In this document: piece by piece, positions 57,817 through 64,000 of the stretch
Numbering within the stretch: position 1 is the stretch's first letter
Layout: each line of letters begins with the position of its first letter
Source of the DNA: Methylophaga sp.
GTDB lineage: Bacteria > Pseudomonadota > Gammaproteobacteria > Nitrosococcales > Methylophagaceae
Length of the DNA stretch: 64,000 nucleotides
Reading direction: 5' to 3'
Assembly (NCBI GenBank): GCA_002706095.1
Contig: PAJP01000016.1
Span: forward strand, 124,001 to 188,000
The notes under the pieces: generated by a model
Told to the model about the DNA's origin: nothing
What the model saw: only the letters and a program-made list of their open reading frames with translations
The model's database searches: none
Position numbers and translations under genes: made by a program

Positions 57817-58539
57817 TCATTCTTCAAACAAATCGAATTCATCATCGTTACTTGGCGGATTGCCGTCATGAACGAGATATTCACGATGCTGAAGGTAAGC
57901 ATCACGTACATAACTGTATTCGTCTGTAGCAGCCTCGTTTAACACTTTTTCAGCACGTAATAAGTTAGCACGAGTATCCACTAATCTGACTCCACGGAAA
58001 GCATTACGAGCACCGGGTCCCTCAACATAAGTAACGGGGTCGGTGTAATAGTCACCCACTAAACCAAATGAGTCACGCACTGTTCTGGGACCAAAGAAAG
58101 GTAGAACAATATAGGCACCAGGCTCTACGCCCCAGGCTCCAAGTGTCTGACCGAAGTCTTCGTTATTTTTGTGGTTCCCACTCAGACTGGCAACATCAAA
58201 AATACCGGCAACACCCACGGTAGTGTTGAGAACAAACCGACCTGTATCGTTGGCTGCTTGTTTAAATTTGAACTGAAGAAGATCATTGATAATGACGGTG
58301 ATGTCGTTCAAGTTGCTGAAGAAATTACTTACACCTTGACTGAGGGGGGCTGGCATCACTGTGTCATAGCCCTTTGCAACGGGTTTGAGGATAGCTTTAT
58401 CGACCGTGTCGTTAAATTTGTACATTGCACGGTTGTATCCTTCAAGCGGATCCTTAGGATTATTGCTGGTAGCACAGCCAGTTAACAGCAATACTGCCGC
58501 CAAAAAACCGAGTTTGAAAACTGAGCGCAGGGTAGACAT
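57817..58539 (-). CDS. mlaA: MlaA (VacJ) phospholipid-retrieval lipoprotein
   Basis: 240 residues. Lipobox LLLTGC (Cys 22), then DPLEGYNRAMYKFND and the MlaA blocks FGQTLGAWGVEPGAYIVLPFF and FGPRTVRDSFG. It sits in the outer membrane and removes surface-exposed phospholipids, passing them to MlaC and MlaFEDB. The C-terminus is strongly acidic (NDDEFDLFEE). The rest of the Mla system is not in the window. Confidence 0.95.
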   Translation of the reverse strand: MSTLRSVFKLGFLAAVLLLTGCATSNNPKDPLEGYNRAMYKFNDTVDKAILKPVAKGYDTVMPAPLSQGVSNFFSNLNDITVIINDLLQFKFKQAANDTGRFVLNTTVGVAGIFDVASLSGNHKNNEDFGQTLGAWGVEPGAYIVLPFFGPRTVRDSFGLVGDYYTDPVTYVEGPGARNAFRGVRLVDTRANLLRAEKVLNEAATDEYSYVRDAYLQHREYLVHDGNPPSNDDEFDLFEE

Positions 58540-58676
58540 CGAATTATGATCCTTTTAATTTTATTCTTATCGACCCGAGAAATAATCGCACGCCGAGTTA
58601 TGGCAATGCAAGTCATCTGTTGCGTTTATGACATGGGAATGTGAACTAAGTGGCAAAAAAACAACATGGTGATTAT

Positions 58677-59729
58677 TCACAGACACCAAAAAGATTGATT
58701 GGTAATGTCTGTGTCTTTTAACTTTTTATTATGTCGGTTGTTAAACATAAAGTCCGAGAAGACTTTGGTGCAGGCTAACCAACTATGATTTTTTGCGTAT
58801 TCAATACACTTGTCTCCAGACAAGTTAAGTGCTTTTTCTGCTGCTATCGTGAGGTCTTCATCAAGATAGCCTGTAATGCCTTCTTGAACGATATCAGCAG
58901 GGCCGGTAACAGGATAGGCAGCAATAGGAACGCCGCAGGCCATCGCTTCTAATAAAACTAGACCAAAGGTATCTGTTTTACTTGGAAACACAAACACATC
59001 CGCTGCGGCGAGATAAGAGGCAAGCTCCTTGCCGAATTTGGCTCCGGTAAAAATGACATCAGGATACTTTTGGCGAAGATGTTCAAGATCGGGCCCATCA
59101 CCGACAACGACTTTATTACCCTTGATATCTAATTGAAGGAAGGCTTCAATATTTTTCTCAACGGCGACCCGCCCCATGTTCATAAATACGGGGCCAGTTA
59201 ATCCCAGCTGTTGAGGGTTTTCAGGAGTGAAAATTTCTGTCTCTACACCACGCCCCCAAACCTCAATGTTCTGGAAACCATGTGAAAGCAAGCGCTGTTT
59301 TTGTGAGGCTGTAGGGACCAAAGTGTGTACGGCTTTACCATGGAAGCGTTTAAGCCAGGCATAACTCCAGCTCAAAGGAATAGGCAGCCTGAGTCTGATA
59401 TATTCAGGGAACTGGGTATGGTAAGACGTTGTGAACTGAATACCGTTTCTAAGACACCATCGTCTTGCTGCCATACCCAGCGGGCCCTCAGTGGCGATAT
59501 GGATGGCGTTGGCTTGATAGCTATCGAGTAACTTTTTGACTTTCCTGCCAGGTAATAAAGAGAGAGGAATACTCGGATAGGTGGGACAGGGGATAGTCTT
59601 AAATTGTTGTGGCGTAATCAGATGGACATCATGCCCCAACTCGATTAAATATCGACGAGTCTGTTTCAGGGTACGTACAACCCCGTTGACCTGAGGTTCC
59701 CAGGCATCGGTGATGATGACAATCTTCAT
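58677..59729 (-). CDS. GT4-family glycosyltransferase, Agt-like glycolipid synthase candidate
   Basis: 350 residues, GT-B fold. Opening VIITDAWEPQVNGVVRTLKQT, acceptor region HIATEGPLGMAARRW and SYHTQFPEYIRLRLP, donor-site VFPSKTDTFGLVLLEAMACG with the EX7E pattern. The start shares one base with the stop of a PlcP-like gene (TAATG). In several bacteria this same pair, plcP-agt, replaces phospholipids with glycolipids under phosphate limitation. The product sugar is not predictable. Confidence 0.82.
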   Translation of the reverse strand: MKIVIITDAWEPQVNGVVRTLKQTRRYLIELGHDVHLITPQQFKTIPCPTYPSIPLSLLPGRKVKKLLDSYQANAIHIATEGPLGMAARRWCLRNGIQFTTSYHTQFPEYIRLRLPIPLSWSYAWLKRFHGKAVHTLVPTASQKQRLLSHGFQNIEVWGRGVETEIFTPENPQQLGLTGPVFMNMGRVAVEKNIEAFLQLDIKGNKVVVGDGPDLEHLRQKYPDVIFTGAKFGKELASYLAAADVFVFPSKTDTFGLVLLEAMACGVPIAAYPVTGPADIVQEGITGYLDEDLTIAAEKALNLSGDKCIEYAKNHSWLACTKVFSDFMFNNRHNKKLKDTDITNQSFWCL

Positions 59730-60523
59730 TAGGCTGCCTGAGCAATAGCGTGAGGCTGCTCGATAATATCGGCCCAGTATAAAATTTCCATTTTACCGTT
59801 AGGGTGTTCAACAAGTGCGGTGCAGCTTTCTACCCAGTCACCGCAGTTGAAGTAATCGACATTGTTGATGCGGGTGATTTCAGCGCGGTGAATATGACCA
59901 CAGACGACACCATCGACCCCTTGTTTCGCCGCTTCATGTGCTACGGCCTCTTCAAAATTACTGATGTATTGCACCGCATTTTTTACTTTGTGTTTTAAGA
60001 ATGCCGCCAGAGACCAGTATGAAAAACCCATCTTACGACGAACATAATTAACAAGTCGGTTTGCTCTGAGTAAGTAGTCATAGAGCCGCCCACCAATTTT
60101 GGCAAGTAGTGGGGAAATTTTGACGACACTATCAAATTGATCCCCATGTAAGATTAATAACTTTTTACCTTCAGCGGTGGTATGGACTATCTCGTTCTGA
60201 ATTTCGATATTGCCAAAAACGGCTCCGTCGAAGTCACGGAGTAACTCATCATGATTGCCTGGTACATAAATAACCTTGGTATCGTGTTTAGCTTTACCAA
60301 GTAGGGTTCGGATAACATTATTATGTGCCTGAGGCCAAAACATGCGTTTTTTCATTTCCCACACGTCAACAATGTCACCGACAAGATATAAATAATCGCA
60401 TTCAACCTTATGCAAAAAATCGAGTAAAAAGTCAGCACTGCAGCCTCGAAACCCCAGGTGGATATCAGAAATCCAGACGCTGCGAACTTTTAACTTCTCT
60501 TTGTGACTCACTTGTGTTTGCAT
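59729..60523 (-). CDS. PlcP-like metallophosphoesterase (phospholipase C / LpxH-like)
   Basis: 264 residues. Metal ligands of a calcineurin-type phosphoesterase: SDIHLGFRG (near 18), GDIVDVWE (near 48), PGNHDE (near 84), HGDQFD and CGHIHRAE with a late NCGDWVESCTA. The last two and MGFSYWSLAAFLKHKVKNAV match PlcP, which releases diacylglycerol from membrane phospholipids in phosphate-starved bacteria, better than LpxH. It is also commonly annotated as UDP-2,3-diacylglucosamine diphosphatase. It is coupled to the downstream glycosyltransferase. Confidence 0.82.
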   Translation of the reverse strand: MQTQVSHKEKLKVRSVWISDIHLGFRGCSADFLLDFLHKVECDYLYLVGDIVDVWEMKKRMFWPQAHNNVIRTLLGKAKHDTKVIYVPGNHDELLRDFDGAVFGNIEIQNEIVHTTAEGKKLLILHGDQFDSVVKISPLLAKIGGRLYDYLLRANRLVNYVRRKMGFSYWSLAAFLKHKVKNAVQYISNFEEAVAHEAAKQGVDGVVCGHIHRAEITRINNVDYFNCGDWVESCTALVEHPNGKMEILYWADIIEQPHAIAQAA

Positions 60524-60664
60524 AATGTGTCGTTTCCTTAGTATTTTGAGGGCACACTAACGAACTTATATTGCAGCATCATGAATATTTTGTTGCAGAA
60601 TGATGACGATAACTTATTGAATTAATTGTCGTATCATTAAACAATAGCCAAAATGAGACGCCCA

Positions 60665-62704
60665 ATGAGCAATCCATTATTAGAAAATTACCCATTACCG
60701 CCTTTCTCTGAAATCAAACCTGAGCATGTAGAGCCTGCTGTAACACAAACGATAAGTCAGGCTAGACAAGCAGTAGATAAATTACTGACACAGGTGAGCC
60801 ATCCCACATGGGAAACCTTGGTTGAGCCAATGGAAGACATTGATGTGTCAATCGATCGTGTTTGGTCTCCAGTCAGTCATATGAACTCTGTAGTGAATTC
60901 GGATGAATTAAGAAAAGCTTATAACGCTTGTCTGCCGATGTTGAGTGAGTTCGGTACAGAGCTGGGACAAAATGAAGACTTGTACCGTGCTTATAAACAG
61001 CTGGCTGAGAGTGCGGTGTACCCGTCGCTGGATACTGCCCAGAAAAAAGTCATTGATAATGCCGTCAGAGACTTCCGTTTATCCGGGGTAGAACTTAATC
61101 AGGCTGACCGTGATGAGTATAAAAACATCACGCAAAAACTGACCGAACTGAGTGCTAAGTTCGAAGAAAACCTGATGGATGCGACACACGGCTGGAAAAA
61201 GCATATTACGGATAAAGACATGTTATCTGGATTACCTGAGTCGACCATTGCCATGGCAGAGCAATTTGCCAAACGCGACAATGTTGAGGGCTGGGTATTT
61301 ACGCTGGATTTCCCCTCATATATGCCGGTCATGTCTTATGCAGATAATCGTGAATTTCGCGAAGAAATGTACACCGCCTTTGCGACTAAAGCTTCTGATC
61401 AGGGACCGAATGCCGGCCAGTGGGACAATACTCAGGTCATGGCCGATATTCTCAAGCTTCGTCATCGTTTAGCTAACTTACTTGGCTTTGCTAACCACGC
61501 TGAACGCTCTTTAGCGACAAAAATGGCACAAAGCCCAGAACAGGTGATGGATTTCCTCAATGATCTGGCTGAGCGTAGTAAACCGATAGCCATTAAAGAA
61601 TTTGAAGAATTAAAAGCCTTCGCAAAAGAAACAGCAGGCATGGATGAATTACAAGCATGGGATGTCACTTATTTTGCCGAGAAACTACGCCAGCAACGCT
61701 ATAGTATCTCTCAGGAAGAGCTCAAACCATATTTCCCAGAAGATAAAGTCGTGAATGGTTTGTTTGCTGTGGTAAACCGCTTATACGGATTGGTTATCAG
61801 TGAACGGACGGATATCGATACCTGGCATAAAGACGTACGTTTTTTTGAAATCCGCGAATCAAACGGTAACTTACGTGGCCAGTTTTATCTGGACTTATAT
61901 GCTCGCCAACACAAACGTGGCGGCGCATGGATGGATGAATGTCTGGTGCGCCGAAAAACAGCCAAAGGTCTGCAAACACCGGTGGCTTTCCTGACTTGTA
62001 ATTTCTCTGAGCCTGTCGGTGATAAGCCGGCCTTATTCACTCATGATGAAGTCACGACCTTGTTCCATGAGTTTGGTCATGGTCTGCATCATATGCTGAC
62101 AAAAATTGATTATGCCGGTGTGTCAGGAATTAACGGTGTTGCTTGGGATGCGGTCGAGTTACCCAGTCAGTTTATGGAAAACTGGTGCTGGGAAAGGGAA
62201 GCACTAGATCTGATTTCAGGTCATTATGAAACCGGTGAAAAACTACCTGATGACCTTTATGAAAAAATGATCGCGGCACGTAACTTCCAGTCAGCGATGA
62301 TGATGGTGCGTCAGTTGGAGTTTTCTATTTTCGATTTCCGTTTGCATTTGGAGTTTGATCCAGAAGGCGGCAATCAAGTGGATAAAATTCTGGCCGAAGT
62401 GCGTGATCAGGTAGCTGTCGTTAAACCGCCAAAATTTAATCGTTTCGCTCATAGCTTTGGTCACATCTTCGCTGGCGGTTATGCGGCTGGTTACTATAGT
62501 TATAAGTGGGCAGAAGTGTTATCAGCCGATGCGTTTTCTAAATTTGAAGAAAAAGGTATCTTTGATCGTGAAACCGGGCTGGCGTTTTTGAATAATATTC
62601 TGGAGCAGGGTGGTTCAAAAGAACCGATGGAATTATTCATAGCCTTCCGTGGACGAGAGCCTGAAATTGATGCTCTGTTAAGACATTCAGGAATAGCCGC
62701 ATAA
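60665..62704 (+). CDS. prlC: Oligopeptidase A (M3 family)
   Basis: 679 residues from the ATG at 60665, whose product MSNPLLENYPLPPFSEI matches the family start; an ATG four codons upstream is possible. The zinc motif is HEFGHGLHH (near 466-474) with a later Glu in WDAVELPSQFMENW. The family block SFGHIFAGGYAAGYYSYKWAE lies near 598. It degrades oligopeptides and cleaved signal peptides in the cytoplasm. Confidence 0.96.
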   Translation: MSNPLLENYPLPPFSEIKPEHVEPAVTQTISQARQAVDKLLTQVSHPTWETLVEPMEDIDVSIDRVWSPVSHMNSVVNSDELRKAYNACLPMLSEFGTELGQNEDLYRAYKQLAESAVYPSLDTAQKKVIDNAVRDFRLSGVELNQADRDEYKNITQKLTELSAKFEENLMDATHGWKKHITDKDMLSGLPESTIAMAEQFAKRDNVEGWVFTLDFPSYMPVMSYADNREFREEMYTAFATKASDQGPNAGQWDNTQVMADILKLRHRLANLLGFANHAERSLATKMAQSPEQVMDFLNDLAERSKPIAIKEFEELKAFAKETAGMDELQAWDVTYFAEKLRQQRYSISQEELKPYFPEDKVVNGLFAVVNRLYGLVISERTDIDTWHKDVRFFEIRESNGNLRGQFYLDLYARQHKRGGAWMDECLVRRKTAKGLQTPVAFLTCNFSEPVGDKPALFTHDEVTTLFHEFGHGLHHMLTKIDYAGVSGINGVAWDAVELPSQFMENWCWEREALDLISGHYETGEKLPDDLYEKMIAARNFQSAMMMVRQLEFSIFDFRLHLEFDPEGGNQVDKILAEVRDQVAVVKPPKFNRFAHSFGHIFAGGYAAGYYSYKWAEVLSADAFSKFEEKGIFDRETGLAFLNNILEQGGSKEPMELFIAFRGREPEIDALLRHSGIAA

Positions 62705-62705
62705 C

Positions 62706-62731
62706 AAAAAAGGGCCGAAAGGCCCTTTTTT
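62706..62731. terminator. Bidirectional terminator after prlC
   Basis: Stem of six A's plus GGGCC, GAAA tetraloop, GGCCC and six T's, just after the stop. Also serves the convergent gene. Confidence 0.9.
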
Positions 62732-62751
62732 ATTTGTGTGGTGTAGGTGAA

Positions 62752-63168
62752 TCAAGAATTCGCACAGATTTGCACAGCTTGCTGTGCTGATTGAATAATG
62801 GTCATGACTTCATCTTTTGAAATTTTGCCGCCATCAATATCTTTTTTGAGTTCTTCATTCAAAGCTTGCGTCGCTTGAGCAACATCACCGCCTTGTGCGA
62901 CAGGTAAAATGGCTTTTTCACGATACTGTTCTGGAAAAATCGCTAAGCCTTCGAGTTGGCAGCCCGCCATTTTTGCAACATAAGCATCCGCTTCTCTTTT
63001 AATGGCACCGGCAGTCAGATCGGGTCTATCCATGCCCAGTTTTTTCATCACCATTGGACGAAGCTGTTCACTGTAATTTTTTTTGTAAGCCTCTACGTCA
63101 TTAGCGTCGATAGCAAAAGCGAGTTGTGCAAAGAGCGCTAAAGGTAGTAATAAAAACGTTTTTCTCAT
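62752..63168 (-). CDS. Small secreted protein of unknown function (138 aa)
   Basis: A signal peptide (MRKTFLLLPLALFAQLAFA) is cleaved near residue 19. The mature part is about 119 residues, mostly helical, with two Cys (AGCQLEG and VQICANS) that could form a disulfide. The pattern YKKNYSEQLRPMVMKKLGM and VMTIIQSAQQAVQIC is not tied to a family I can name. AGAGAGAC precedes the ATG. Confidence 0.65.
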   Translation of the reverse strand: MRKTFLLLPLALFAQLAFAIDANDVEAYKKNYSEQLRPMVMKKLGMDRPDLTAGAIKREADAYVAKMAGCQLEGLAIFPEQYREKAILPVAQGGDVAQATQALNEELKKDIDGGKISKDEVMTIIQSAQQAVQICANS

Positions 63169-63375
63169 TATATGTCTCTCTTAGATAACTTAATTTTTTG
63201 TTAATAGCTCTATCAGGCTGAACAATAGATGACTATCAGTCAACTTTATCTGTGTAAAGATAAGTAATCCAGAGTTAATAATGAAATTTGTCGCTGTCAG
63301 TCTTAGTACTTAAAAGCCGCTGTGATTTACATCCTTTAGCTTTACATTCTTATGTTTTGGGGTAATCGAAAAACC

Positions 63376-63813
63376 TTATTTCTTTGTTTTCCTTTTGTTT
63401 TTAGCTTTCTTTTTGTCTTTTTTAGCGGACTTTTCTTTCTTGGACTTTTTGTCTTTCTTGTTGCCCTTGTCAGCTTTGGTTTTTTTACGGTCTTTCTTTT
63501 TGACTTCTTTGGGCGTGTCTTCCACAACCGCTTTTTCTAGTGTTGATTTTTGTGAGGTGACTTCACTTGCTGTTTGAGGAAAAGCCTTCATGCCCAATTG
63601 ACGAAAACGTGCCGCCCAGTATCGTACTTGTCCGATACTTAATCCAGTTTGTGTCGCTGTTTCTTTTTGAGTCACACCATCATGAAGAGCAAGCAAAGCA
63701 CTGGCGCGGGTACTAAACTCATTGTCAGAAGCGGCGATGGCTTTGCAGAGTTTAACTTGAGCTGGAGTGAGTAATTTCTTGCGAGGGCTGTTTACCTGTT
63801 CTTTGCTTGTCAT
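63376..63813 (-). CDS. Helix-turn-helix protein with a lysine-rich, histone-like tail
   Basis: 145 residues from the ATG at 63813 (GGAG 6 bases before it). Residues 1-80 hold a homeodomain-like HTH (LLALHDGVTQKETATQTGLS then IGQVRYWAARFRQLG). Residues 90-145 are nearly pure Lys with some Asp/Glu (KKDRKKTKADKGNKKDKK and on). That composition recalls histone-H1-like AlgP/Hc proteins. It may be a nucleoid protein with sequence preference. A longer upstream reading adds 42 residues without a ribosome site. Confidence 0.65.
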   Translation of the reverse strand: MTSKEQVNSPRKKLLTPAQVKLCKAIAASDNEFSTRASALLALHDGVTQKETATQTGLSIGQVRYWAARFRQLGMKAFPQTASEVTSQKSTLEKAVVEDTPKEVKKKDRKKTKADKGNKKDKKSKKEKSAKKDKKKAKNKRKTKK

Positions 63814-63941
63814 TGTCAACTCCATCAACGGGTATAGAAAGAATGTAATAATAATTACATTAAACCTTTTGATTATGTATGAGGAGTATGACGGTTTTGT
63901 GACACTGGCGTCAGAATAAAAACGGATTTGTACACACACAT

Positions 63942-63967
63942 AAAAAAAGGGCGGTTCGCCCTTTTTT
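63942..63967. terminator. Bidirectional terminator
   Basis: Stem of A's plus GGGCG, a 3-base loop, CGCCC and six T's. It follows the stop of the gene that enters from the right edge. Confidence 0.85.
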
Positions 63968-63969
63968 GT

Positions 63970-64000
63970 TTAATAGTTTAAGCGTGGATTTAGCGAAGCT
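63970..64000 (-). CDS. C-terminal end of a gene entering from the right edge (partial)
   Basis: Ten codons ending SLNPRLNY and TAA, directly followed by a terminator 3 bases on. The other two minus-strand frames either stop inside this stretch or run through the terminator. Too short to name. Confidence 0.4.
   Translation of the reverse strand, partial: ASLNPRLNY

Noticed and set aside
63352..63577. Plus-strand hydrophobic frames rich in Phe and Leu near the right edge
   Set aside because: They are the complement of the lysine codons in the HTH protein tail (AAA/AAG read as TTT/CTT), not membrane proteins.

Overview
The window reads as chromosomal DNA of a marine or halotolerant methylotrophic gammaproteobacterium, most like Methylophaga or a close relative. 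The reasons are a methylamine dehydrogenase (mau) cluster at the left edge, a 6-phosphogluconate dehydrogenase of the kind used with formaldehyde-assimilating sugar-phosphate cycles, moderate-to-low GC, and otherwise typical gammaproteobacterial housekeeping blocks. The genus is an inference from gene content; no 16S gene is present.

Layout. 1-2973 (minus): mauF-mauB-mauE-mauD, running off the left edge. 2974-3513: a long intergenic region with several dyad symmetries, then an AraC-type regulator, tatABC and a chemoreceptor whose signalling tip is lost. 8342-13450 (minus): tRNA-Arg(CCG), and an apparent engB-soxC-soxD-like-glgP run. 13542-18112 (plus): cytochrome c4, ResB and CcsA (System II cytochrome c assembly) and DsbA. 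18297-26231: MltF, TrhP, TadA, WaaA, LpxL, PagL, the L13-S9 operon and UppP. 26361-30218: a giant FAD/Fe-S oxidoreductase. 30283-33402: HopJ-family protein, YbaN, EfpL, RbgA and Slp. 33432-37305: an iron-uptake locus with two Fur-box-like sites, three tiny unknown proteins, a FecA-like TonB receptor and a PepSY-type membrane protein. 37347-39769: a nucleotidyltransferase translationally coupled to gnd. 39816-44477: mostly small envelope proteins, including two lipoproteins of about 50 residues. 44582-50344: acyP, guaA, guaB, xseA and an M23 endopeptidase. 50346-58539: a hybrid kinase with a THI5-like sensor, the lptB-lptA-lptC-kdsC-kdsD-yrbG operon and mlaA. 58677-60523: a glycosyltransferase and PlcP-like phosphoesterase pair. 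60665-64000: oligopeptidase A, a small secreted protein, an HTH protein with a lysine-rich tail, and the end of one more gene.

How the parts work together. The left third is rich in periplasmic redox biology: methylamine dehydrogenase, a SoxCD-like molybdenum enzyme with its cytochrome, cytochrome c4, heme attachment, disulfide formation and Tat export. The middle and right hold much of the outer-membrane supply line: Kdo synthesis and transfer, lipid A acylation and 3-O-deacylation, the Lpt bridge, MlaA, undecaprenyl phosphate recycling, and a probable phosphate-stress lipid-remodelling pair.

No insertion sequences, prophage, CRISPR array or clear genomic island were seen. The most unusual items are the chemoreceptor with a missing hairpin tip, the Fur-controlled run of tiny proteins, the nucleotidyltransferase-gnd coupling, the LptA-SH3 fusion, the THI5-like hybrid kinase beside lptB, and the palindrome cluster upstream of mau.
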